Of a DNA stretch of 64,000 bases, positions 33,823 to 47,640 are shown piece by piece. The position numbers and the translations under genes are program-made. The DNA is taken from positions 8,060,001 to 8,124,000 of the forward strand of contig OZ316892.1 in the NCBI GenBank assembly GCA_973895155.1. The letters run 5' to 3'. The stretch comes from Marsupella aquatica (Eukaryota > Marchantiophyta). Position 1 is the first letter of the stretch, and the number at the start of each line of letters is the position of its first letter. The notes beneath the pieces are model-generated. The model was given only the letters and a program-made list of their open reading frames with translations, had not been told where the DNA came from and did no database searches.

Positions 33823-34081
33823 AAGTTAATATGCTTAGTACACCAAAATATAAACCAATATACTATATTTAATCTAAAATGAAGTGCGAGTTAAATTTAC
33901 TTGAAGTTAATGTGCTTAGTACACCAAAACATAAACCAATACAATATATTTATGAATGATTTGAAACACATGTGTCATAGTTTATGTTCTGATTGTAAGT
34001 TAATGTGCTCAGTGCACCCGAACATAAACCAATACACAATGTTTATGATCTAAATCACATGTGTCATGGTTTATGTTGTTG
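33823..34081. repeat. AT-rich tandem repeat, three copies
   Basis: AAGTTAAT(A/G)TGCT(T/C)AGT.CACC starts at 33823, 33904 and 33997. Each copy is followed by AACATAAACCAATA-type sequence and, in the last two, by ACATGTGTCAT.GTTTATGTT. Confidence 0.88.
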
Positions 34082-34465
34082 TTATAAGTTTATGTTTTAG
34101 TTATAAGTTTATCTCTTGAGTAGCTCAGTTTCCTAGCTGCCTGTTACACAAAGTTTTCAAGAGGAGATCTTACCCAAGTAATCTTATTAATTAAGCGCAA
34201 TGCAAAGCTACTTTTGAGGGCTATTATGTAGAGTGAAACCTCTAGACCGCTATTATGCAGAGTGAAGTGTCTAGACAGTAGCTCTCAATAAGGACAAAAC
34301 GGAAAAGTTAAGTGAACAAAAAACAGAGATGAGCAAAAATGAACCAGAAAAAGTACTATATAATTTTTATTGTTGTGGTCTCTATTTATGTTTAATGACT
34401 TAAGGGGCAATAATCAAATAAGGGGTGGGGGTGAAAAATTTGAATGGGGGTGGAATAGTGCCGGG

Positions 34466-34537
34466 AGTACTGCACCGCATTTGAAATAAGTGTGCATTTG
34501 AAGTACTGCACCGCATTTGAAATAAGTGTGCATTTGA
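34466..34537. repeat. 36-bp perfect tandem duplication
   Basis: AGTACTGCACCGCATTTGAA... is present at 34466-34501 and again at 34502-34537. Confidence 0.92.
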
Positions 34538-35075
34538 AATAAGGGCCGCCTGTGAAGAGAGTAGGTGGAGTAGGGGCCGCATGTGAAGAGATCAGTTGTG
34601 TCATTGAAAGTCTAGGGCTATGGTGAAACGGCCAGCACTTCTTCAATCCTTTGAAGAAGAAGCTTTGGTCAACTGCTGTCATTGAGGGTCGACGCTTTTT
34701 TACCCTCACATCTATTCATGTTCAAATAACAAGTAGTCAGGCTAGTCCAATTCATTCCTCGAGATGTTCAGTTTCCTACTCTGTTTCCGAGCTGCTTAAA
34801 CCCTCTTCCATGAAGTTTTCCAGACGAGATTGTACCCAAGTAACCCAATTCATCCCTCAACCCTTCCGGCAGCTGTCCATGGTCTTTCGCGCACTGACAT
34901 CATGACGACTTTGATTGAGCAGGCGTATATCCTCGAGTACCAGAGCAACTCTGACTCTTAATGGTTCTCTCAATGACCAACTTGACACAACATTCACAGA
35001 AAGGACAATCATGAATTTAGTACGCTTGTACTTATTTATTACTCTGCTCACAGAAAAGCAGGTTAGAATCTCCAT

Positions 35076-35117
35076 GAACTTGGCTGTGAAACTATTTTGC
35101 GTTTCACAGCCAAGTTC
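35076..35117. repeat. perfect 17-bp inverted repeat (hairpin)
   Basis: The arms GAACTTGGCTGTGAAAC (35076-35092) and its exact complement (35101-35117) are separated by 8 bp (TATTTTGC). Confidence 0.95.
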
Positions 35118-35587
35118 CAGAGGAACGAGTGAATTCTATGCTGTACAGTGAATGAATCATGGTGCAACTCGAGGAGCACATAATTGGCAGATGCACCAGT
35201 GACAAGAATTTGTTTCTACCATTTAAATCTAGCTGTCTGACTATCGATTCTGCTGCGTTCATGCGCAGTCCCAAGTAAAATGTTTCTTTCCTGAAGTATC
35301 TCCTAGTCAACACAAAATGGGTGTTGACAACATTAACACACATTTCTCCTAAAGACTACCCGAAAAATTGCTCCAAAGTTCACAGCTCGTACAACTCTGA
35401 GAGCACTGTCAGTCAAAGTGCACAAAGCCTGTGGAAGTAGGCAAATGGTGCCAATAGCTCCCTAAAGAATGATTCTGACACAGCCTGTCTTTGACTGCTG
35501 AAGGGGGAAGGAACCAAAATTATGATGACTAAATTCTCCGACCACAATGATGAGAGATAAGAATACAGAATAATCCAATGAGTCTGT

Positions 35588-38526
<2,939 letters not shown>

Positions 38527-40340
38527 CCTTCCTTCTGCCTGCGACTTTAAACTAAGACTCCACTAAAGATAATGCAGACAGTCGTTTCCTACACTCCCCT
38601 TGCCTCCAGGCTAAAATGTCCGTGCTTCGGTCTTCAGGGGGCTCTCCTCCAACGACTGGGAGCTCCAATCTCTCTGTTCCTCTCGCGAAGAATCTGAATA
38701 AGGCTGTAATTTGAGCTATACTATGTGAGATCTCGCCTTTTGCAGTATCGGTTGCAGAGATCCATCTGTTTCTTTGCCCCTATGGTAAGCAAAAGGCCAA
38801 CGTTGATGGATTCCAAGAAGCTATGCCGAGGAGGCGATCCCTCAGAACCTCGTCTCAGCCTGAAGATGGCCCCTCACTTCTCTCTCGCCCTCGCAATGAC
38901 CTTACTTTTTATCAAGGCTTATGAGCGTCGTCCTCTTCGGCTTGATCTCCTTCGTGCAATGCCGTTCGTTGCCTTCTCCTTACCTCAATCCTGCTCTTTT
39001 GCGTTTCGCCTCTCGGATTCGATAACGATCTCCCAGATCTCTCGTTGCCGTTTCCAAGAGGGCTATTCCCTCACAATGCCGTTGTTCTTTTGTCAGGAAA
39101 GTGCATTTCCAAAATCAATGTCTTCCCTTTCTCCTCCTCCACTGTCTCGTCTTGTGGTTGGCGATTTTAGTCTTTGGACGATTTACCGTCGGCACTCAAT
39201 CCGTCTGTCTTAACTGATTGATTGATCGATCTCCGCCAGACGCACTGATTGACAATTCTTCTTCCACTTGACTCCAGAGAACTATCACTTCTTGCCTCTC
39301 CCTCAAAAAGATCTCTCCCACGCCTCACCCGTCTCCGTCTATACCCTCCACTTTTCAGCGTTTCCGCCGATACTTTGACTCTCGTATTTCAGAACCTCTG
39401 CATGTTCCAATCTCTATTCGTGGTTACTCTCTGATCATGCTTTCTCTTCATGCCTCCGCGTGGTTAACGTTTCTATCTCTCTCGCTCTCTCGTGTCGCCT
39501 TTGTTGTCTCACATCTGGCAGGCACAATCAAGCGTGCAGCGCCAGAGTCAACTTCCTTCTGTAATTCCAATCAAGTGATCCGTCGTCCGAAGTTCCAATT
39601 TGGCTTCCCTAATCTTCAAAAATCATAAAATCACAATGGAGGAAGAACGCACAATCTGATCAGAACTCACCTTCAACCTCATTGATTGACGTATGAATGA
39701 ATGCGTAACGTAACGTAGCCGGACAAAATAATATCTCGTTCAGAAGAGCGATCGTTTTATCTACGCAACTAGGGAACCGTGGCGCGGTTCGTTAGTGATC
39801 TGCTGACTCGACTCGTCTGCTGTCTGTGCTTGCTTGCTGTGATCCGGTGATTGCCATCAGGACGACGACGAGGCATGGCAGTTCATCAATTCGGCTTCGT
39901 GCGGCAGCAATCAAATTGATCAAATCTGTCCTCGCATGCGCAGCCAGCCACGCGAATCGATGACTCTGCTCCGACTGGAGCGCTCCACTTCATTCCACCA
40001 CTCTGTCCTGTCCTGTCCTGTCCTGTCCTCTCTTCTCTCCTCTTCGTCCGTCTCCATTTGCCCTCTGACTTGCCTTGCCTTGCCTTTGCTTTGCTTTGCT
40101 TTGCTGCCAAGCGGAGGGCGTTTTGCCGGGCGGGACAGAGTTTTGCCGGGCGGGACAGAGTTTGGGCGGGACAGAGTTTTGGCGGTCCGCGTCCTCTCTA
40201 TTCCTTTCTTTGCTTGTTCAGAAAGGGCTGCGCGGGGCAGGGGCGGAGCGGAGAGGGGCGGGACTGGACTTGACTACTGTGGGAGGGTAGGCGGAATTGC
40301 GGACGCGCTGACGCAGACGCGCCTGGTCGTGTTTTCGGCG
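38527..40340 (-). promoter_or_regulatory. UGE upstream region, pyrimidine/purine-biased with short repeats
   Basis: Upstream of the minus-strand UGE start, the plus strand is rich in CT-type tracts. Open frames here (for example 38725-39213) are low-complexity and not convincing as genes. Farther up are TCCTG pentamers (40003-40029) and a 20-bp GC-rich repeat (40121-40176). No core promoter element is called. Confidence 0.4.
40121..40176. repeat. 20-bp GC-rich tandem repeat
   Basis: TTTTGCCGGGCGGGACAGAG is repeated perfectly at 40121-40140 and 40141-40160, with a shortened third copy at 40161-40176. Confidence 0.95.
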
Positions 40341-43300
40341 GTTTGAGGGTGATGCAAACACGATGGATACTGGTTGTTGTTGTGTAGAATAATGCAGGTC
40401 TAGTCTGGGTTACTAGCCTGGACCTTGTGACCACAAAGTTGCACCCACGAAAGTTTTTTGAGTTTTCTTGGAACATGGTTTACACTGTAACCCATGCCCA
40501 GACATGCATTTTATAATGTTCTTCTGTCCAAAAATGGATATTTCCGGGCAACAGATTATGGGAATAGCACTGAAGGGCCTCCAAAAATGTTTATGAAACT
40601 AAATATGGTCGGTTACCGAAACGCCCATCTACTAATTACTGCAGTGTGGATGGTGAGGGCAAAGCGACCATGAGGGTGGTTGGAGTTTGGAGAGCAAGTA
40701 AACAGGATGTGATTGGTTTGTCGCCCCATAGTGCATTATGTGCAACTTTGCTAATTGATTGCTAAGTTGTTTTGTTGTGTGTGTGTTTGGGAGAGTGACT
40801 TGTAATAACAGGTTACCTGGTATGGGTGACCCGTTCACCCAGGTACCACTTGTTGTGTCAAAGAAGGAAAGTATACCTTGAAGAATGAGGATTGAGGTCT
40901 CATTCTTCCAAGTCAAGCATTCCGGCACTAGTAAAATCTTGTCATGTGAGTATGGCTATGATGTGAGAGTGGAGCGATGTCGGTTGACATGCTAGCACAT
41001 TGGGCAAGGGTTTGCTATGTGAATAGCCCTGGAGTTGCACATGGCTAGCGGGTGGATTTGACTCAACTTATAGTACATTGCAATGAGGTTCTGTTTTGCA
41101 CAAGATTACATACTCTTGCATACATATTGTTATGTGTGTATTTGTGAGTGCTTTTGAGTCTGACTTGTCAACAGAGCATTGTGGAACCTCAATATTAGTA
41201 TTGGGCCCTTTACTAGTGCACCTACCAAGCCTGGTCATTTGGCACAGGTGTCCTTTATTTCTTTATAATAGCGTAAGGGGAACCAAGCATGAAAACCAAA
41301 TCCTACGCAAGTTTTGACTTTCAGGCCTGGAATTGACTTTTGTTTATTGATAAGTAAAGCAAACCGCCCCCATGGCAAGCGAAAGTGTACACAATCACAT
41401 CCCATTCAAGAATAGGGGGCTGTCCCTAAAACAGAACTTCCAGACAGGAGACCAGAGAGACACCAAACATGAACAAGAGAAAGAAGACCTGGAGTCCCTA
41501 AGATTCTGAGTTGAGATCATCGTCAGACAAATCATACGCCATCAAACTTAAGGACAGATGGCCTCAACAAAAATATCACTGACAGTCACGTACCAGAGGA
41601 ACTGACACAAAATGCAATATAGTTGATAGTGGTAATGAATAAAGTTGTGGTACAAGGAAGCTCAACCTGGAAAAGCAAGGAAGTTGTTTGAGGATGTTTG
41701 TTTGAGGACTCATTGTTTGGGTAGATGTGTTCCACAGGATATTGTGGCCTGAGTTGTGGGCTAGAACGCCAAGCTCCTCAGTGATCACTCTATATTTATT
41801 GTTGACAATGTCATGACTGGGCATGGCCATCAAAGCCTATCCTTGTCCCTGGCATGATCATCACTGAAGTCTTCAGGGTTCACCATGCATTTTGCCCAAC
41901 TTAGGGCAATTTTGATCCAGATAGTGTTCTTGTAGGGTCAATTTGTGCATTTTTGAAGCAAAGAACATTTATTAGAGGCACAAACGGATTCACCCAGTAT
42001 TCAGGTTCAGTTCAGTTCAGCTCATTGTTCATTTAATTTTTCTTGAACCATTGTTGAGGCAAAGCATTGAACAAAGCACTTCAGTCATAGCTCCACATTC
42101 AGTACAAAGAGTCTAGCAATGATTTATTAGATCTTGCCAGTTTATATTTCAATTCCAGAACACCCATTTCTATTACATCATTATAGGGTTCACTGACATT
42201 GAAATTAATTTACTTAATTTGGCGTGTATTTTGTGGACTTGATGTTGTTGACTCATGTTTAGTATATGTTTATGCCACGATGCTAGTCTTCCACCAGAAA
42301 ATCAAGGCCAAAGTGTGAAGGACTCAGGTTCAAGCTCTCCTCTCTCATTGGGTGGGTAGGTGGGTTAGGCCAACGCCCCTTATAAATCAGCTGTAGATGA
42401 ACAATTTTTGGTTTGAAAAAGAGACCTCAAAGACTGAATTCCAAGTGCATCTCTTGAATTTTCTTCCATCTGGGCTTCTTTTTGGAGAACGAAAGTGGAG
42501 AAATGATAGGTTTGATTGTCTCTTTCCTTTCAGGTGGATGCATGCTCATTACGTGGTTTTGAAGATGCAATCGTAGGCGTGCTCATGCACTTCCAGCTTA
42601 CACCGTTGGGCCAGAGTGCAAAGTGCAACCTAGCGTAGCCATAGTTAGCTGGACCGGCTAGGGCCTTCTGGCCTCCCAATTGTGAGTTCATAATTGGAAG
42701 GGTCGCTGGAAACCAACATCTCATAAATACTTTACGAAATGTTGGTGAAAACACCAGAAGAATGATATCTGTTGACCTCCCACATTCTTCTATACACTGA
42801 CACCTTCTTTTGCTAGAAGAATTTATGTTTCCAAGGGAACATAAACGTCAGCTACAGTAGTTTGTGAAGGTCCTTTTGGCGTATAAAAAGCCACAATCTA
42901 GAAACTATTTAAATTTAAATATTCTGGCAGAGAAATTTTATTCTCCTTATATCTGTAGTTTTTATTGGAGCATTTATTGTAGACAGTGCTATGTCTCAAA
43001 ATTTGTTGGTACATTGGGTGGAGTCCTTTCCATTATTTTGGTGGCCTAACCCCCCCTTACAAAAGTGAACTCAGTACCGCCGTCCAACCTCGAGTTGGAC
43101 CTCCGTTGCCTGTTTGGAGGATTGCCCGAGTTGGTTTGAGTCAAACTATCAGTTCACTGCACAATCCCCCAAAAATGACATATTCTCCAAAAGGCAACTA
43201 CTGCATTTGCTGTAGTTATCACAAACACAGTCGAATGATTTATTTTTTCCCCAAAAGAAAAGAGACCACTACTAAAAATGGTTAAAGAATGAGCAATAGA

Positions 43301-44038
43301 GTAAAAGCAAAGGAGGTCACAAACTGAAAAGACTATGCAAATAGAATCATATAGTGGAAGGAAAACAAACTGGTCAAGTCTCAACATGCCATTGCCTGTC
43401 CTTTGAAGTGGAAGCTTGATGGACACAAACCTTTTACCTGATGCCCAGGTGAACACGCAACACTTGATGGATGCAAATGAAATGTTTTTAATTTACATTC
43501 ATAACACACTTTACACTTATATTCCAACGATGACACAAAAAAAATGCCTTTGACCCTCAATAGAAGGTTCTTAGTGAATTCAATTGTACTATGTGCATCC
43601 AACGACCTCCATATTCAACATTCGAACGAGTTGGGACTTACCAATTACCATCATGCACACTGTAATGTAACCGTAGGATATTGGCAGGAGTCAAGATCTC
43701 CGTCGTCGGAAGGAACCGCCTCCGTTCGCGGTAAAGTGGACACATGACAGTACCCTGTACAGTAACAACAAAGGATCTAAGGGTACCTGTCAACTCCTAT
43801 TAGTCTATTAGGTTCGTAGTGAGAATCTAACGGTTCCCGTACCGTAAAGTCAGGGATTTGACAGCCCGTCAGCCGAAACCAGACAGTACATTACGTACTG
43901 TAAAGCTTTGACCCTGTGACAAACGTATTCAATGTGGGGGCTAGATCTGGAAGGAGGTAGGCTAGAACTGGCCGTTGGGTGGAGTTTGGGGGCCGGTGAA
44001 TTTAGAGGGGAAGGATATGAGTTTAGTGCCTGCCGGTA

Positions 44039-44640
44039 GTGGTCACCATAGTTAGGAACAATTTAGGAATCGAGGATGCTACCATGGTCGGTTGCTTGAG
44101 TACTTTGATCTACCACAGCCATAACTCTGACGTTTTATGTTTCTGTTCTTTCCTTTTTTGAATGGGGTGAATCTGTCCCCTGGTTCTGAATAAACCATCG
44201 TCCCAACTGGTTTGGTGGGAATGCGGTTGTGGTCACCATATTACGAACAATCCAGGAATCCAGGATGCTATGATGGTCGACTGCTTGAGGGCTTGGATCT
44301 ACGAGAGCCATCTGAACTTTTGTCTTTTTGGTTTTTCAATGAAATGATTGTGTCCCGTGGCTCCCACTGTGTAGTATCCTCCCAACTATTTGGTGGGAAT
44401 GTGGGTGTCGTTTGTTTTGGTTTCCTTTTTGAATGCAATGATTTTGTCCAATTTTGTCCCTTCGCTCTCAATGACCCTAGCAAAGTAGCAAATGATTTGG
44501 TATGAATGTGGGATGGTTGGTATCTCGTTGGCAAATTCTGGACGAGCCTTTCTCAGTTTCTCTCTCTCCCAATTTTAGCCGAATTATTTTGTCCCTTGCC
44601 TTTCAATGTAGCACCTTCCCAACTAGTTTGGTGGGAATGT
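44039..44640. repeat. diverged ~190-bp direct repeats
   Basis: GTGGTCACCATA occurs at 44039 and 44229. The downstream block CCCAACT..TTTGGTGGGAATG occurs near 44202, 44381 and 44619. Between them are shared GGAATC.AGGATGCTA, GGTCG.(T/C)TGCTTGAG and TGAATG.(A/G)ATGAT segments. Confidence 0.75.
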
Positions 44641-46162
44641 AGGATGGTTGGTAACCAATCTGGAGGAGCATTCATGGAAAGATCATTTATTGTTGTTCAT
44701 TGGGTCTCGCCATTCAATTTTGTGGGTTAGAGTGTGCACCTCATCTCACACATAAAATGAAGAAATGAGGGTGTGTCTTCACAATTCCAGAATGCTACCT
44801 AAGATAGTGGATCCATCCACAAAAGAGCAGAGTGCTCAACATGAGTCATCCCAACATCCATAGTCTAACAAGAACAATATTCATTGCGTCAAACAAGTTT
44901 TTTAGTACAAACTTCATTACTTGACCAGTTTTTGCACAAATTTGTTTCAAAGTGGAATTATTAGAGCCCAAAGAGGTATGACTGTGTGAGAGCTCACTTG
45001 AGTAGTGACTCATAAGTTTTGGGTTCCAATAATATGACTTACTGTTCCCTTTTTGTGGGGTTTCATAAATTTTACATTAATTAAAAAAAACTCTAAAGAG
45101 GGACTATTAGAACCCTTTGCACCCATAAGACCTTGCATAACACTAAACACTAAGGAAAATTGGAGGTCACTGTCTTATCATCTAAAATGGAAATGGACAG
45201 GCAAGGCAACATCTGAGAGAGGGACCCAACGGATATTCTACTAATATGACTTTCCAAGGACCTTTGACCTGAATTTGACAAGAAGGCTGTTCGAACCTAC
45301 TTGATGGTCACATTACCAGGGCATGTTAACAAGCCAACAAGGGGTGTCAAAAAGTAGAGGTGGGGCTTACACCAACAACCCCCATTTCAAGAGAACACAA
45401 TCAATGCAAACCTAGAGACCAACAACCAAAATTTTATACCACCAGCCCTTGAAAAGTGGTCTAAAATTTGGCCATACACAGAATGTACAGGTCACATACT
45501 CATCAGGATCCATCAAGTGCCATGTCCTGGTAATTGGAAGCGTCAAGAGACATCTGATTTTGTACTAAAATAATATTATTTAATATTTCTGGAATGTAAG
45601 GAGTTTGCTTTTCCTTAAATAGTGGTTGTGAGCTGAAACAGCAACCCGAATAACCAGAACTCTTCTACAGTCAAGAGGGATCAATCATGCTAAACGAACA
45701 GTTGGGATGAAATCGTGCCTCAAGCAATCTTGCGCTGAAATGGCAGCCAGAACTCTTCTATAGTCAAGAACTATTAGTCACACTCCTGGTCACACTAAAC
45801 TAAGTAACACTCCATGACTAATTACAATGAAGGGCCAAACAAAGTACAATGAAGGAATTTAAGCAAAGGAGGTCTAAAGGGGACAAACACCAAACTTATC
45901 AGAAGAAGGCTTTCAATGTAGCACTGGAACCCTGAATGTAGGCTTTCAAACCCTGAAAACCTGGAAAGAGAAAAAGGAAAAGGACCCGTTTTTCTCCCCA
46001 CATACTCTTATTACTTGCAAATTAATGAGACACTATGCCCTTAATCCTATACATTGCTTTTCCCCCTTTAAAGTGTTTTCTTGCATTTTGGGACCCTGTT
46101 TCCCTGTAGGAGCTTGTTTGTTTCATATATTTTGAATCTACATCCAAATGTTTACTCTGTTT

Positions 46163-46190
46163 GTCCTTTAGTACATATATACTAAAGGAC
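46163..46190. repeat. 28-bp near-palindrome
   Basis: The 11-bp arms GTCCTTTAGTA and TACTAAAGGAC surround CATATA. Confidence 0.85.
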
Positions 46191-46740
46191 TAAACTGCCA
46201 AAAAACAAAAAGTGCCCAACCTGGAAACATGATCCTTGAGGCAAACAAATGCAATCAAGGGAGAAAAATGAAAGGGCCTGAAAGAGAGGAAGACCAGGGC
46301 AGAAGCCCAAGGCAAGAAAAACCTAAACCCCTACTATTCGTAAGCAAAAAGTACCCAACCTGGAAACATGATCCTTGAGGGAAAAACCCAATCAAAACCC
46401 AATCAAGGGAGAAAAATGAAAGGGCCTAAAAGCGAGAACGACCAGTGCAGAAGCCCCAAGGCAAGAAAAACCTAAACCCCTACTATTGGTAAGCAAAAAG
46501 TGCCCAACCTGGAAACATGATCCGTGAGGCAAAAAACACAATCAAGGAAGCATAATGAAAGGGCCTAAAAGCAAGAGACCAGGGCAGGAGCCCAAGGCGA
46601 AAAAAATCCTAAACCCCTACTATTGGTAAGCAAAAAGTGCCCAACCTGGAACCATGATCCGTGAGACAAAAAAAAACCCAAGCCAGAAAGACCAGGGCAC
46701 AAGCCCAAGGCAAGAAAACCTTCAACCCCACTATTGGTCA
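46190..46740. repeat. ~142-bp tandem repeat, four copies
   Basis: The segment GT(G/A)CCCAACCTGGAAACATG starts at 46212, 46351, 46500 and 46637 (spacings 139, 149, 137). Units share CAATCAAGG, AAATGAAAGGGCCT, ACCAGGGCAGAAGCCCAAGGC and AAACCCCTACTATTGGT. The last copy is shortened. Confidence 0.93.
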
Positions 46741-47085
46741 GCTTAAGTGGCTGGTAAAGCTCAGAAGTAAACTACATGGGTAAGTCAAGCAAGGAATCCA
46801 ATTAGATGCCCATCCTATTAGATGCCCGAAAACCAACTCTCTCCCTCTGTGAAGAGCAATCGACACGAGCTGTCTAAAAATAAAGGCCGACTGATGACTC
46901 TCGGTCTAGCCGACAAATAGCTGACTAGGAATGGCAAATTGAACCGGCACAGATATATGGTGACTGGGCTTCCATCTGATTATCACGCCATGGAAGGCTT
47001 CCTGTAGTCGGTGGTCTTGTCTTGCGGATTTGATCAGTGACGACGCACTCGCCTATCGGTCAATTGCCCCGTGAAGCAGAATCTG

Positions 47086-47640
47086 AGGATATTTGCGAAA
47101 TCCAATTTAATCCAGTCATCAGTTACGTGGTGGACAGGATATGCACAAAACATGGTCTCGGTGAATTGGAGAATGAGCCATTTCCCCCGTTTCATCTCTT
47201 TCTGGGGACCAGGTAATGAGTGAGCCGTCGCCCTAGTCCGATCTTACAAGAGGGTTGCCAGGTCAAATCCACATGTTCCTTGACGACAGGCATGATTGAT
47301 CATCGTCATCGAAATCGGGTGGAATCCCCTGTAGAATACTAAAGCAGCTCCACGTGAGTATCATCGCTGAGGATCTTTGCGGAATCCATTTTGAGCCTCT
47401 CAGTCTGTGTTGGACAGGATCTCCAGTCGCACCACGCACTCTCTCCATTGCCCCCGTTTCATCCCTTGTAGGGGGGCAGGTAAGTTTCATCGTCCTTGCC
47501 AAATGAGTGGGCCGTTGCCCGATTCCAATTTTTACAAGGGGTGTTTCCAGGTCAATCCAAATCTTTGTTTACGACAGGCAAGAGCAATGATCGTCATCCT
47601 ATTTGGGTGTCATCCTCTCTAGAACTCGAAAACGATTCGT
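47086..47640. repeat. 283-bp diverged tandem duplication
   Basis: GAGGATATTTGCGAAATCCA (47086) matches GAGGATCTTTGCGGAATCCA (47369). Collinear matches follow for GGACAGGAT, CCCCGTTTCATC, GAGTG.GCCGT.GCCC, CCAGGTCAA and ACGACAGGCA to about 47640. Confidence 0.82.

Larger units (their letters stand above)
30054..35587. other. intergenic with several repeats, no gene recognised
   Basis: No domain is recognised on either strand. It holds several tandem repeats (listed separately), a perfect-stem hairpin at 35076-35117 and a diverged duplication (34117-34185 resembling 34758-34850). A minus-strand open frame at 31890-32216 has no recognisable family. Confidence 0.5.

Noticed and set aside
38725-39213. 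162-codon plus-strand frame upstream of UGE
   Set aside because: It is low-complexity Ser/Leu/Arg-rich sequence from a pyrimidine-rich leader or promoter of the minus-strand gene, with no domain.
42300-42400. GGTTCAAGCTC near 42330 as a tRNA-derived SINE head
   Set aside because: No A box, tail or flanking duplication could be seen.
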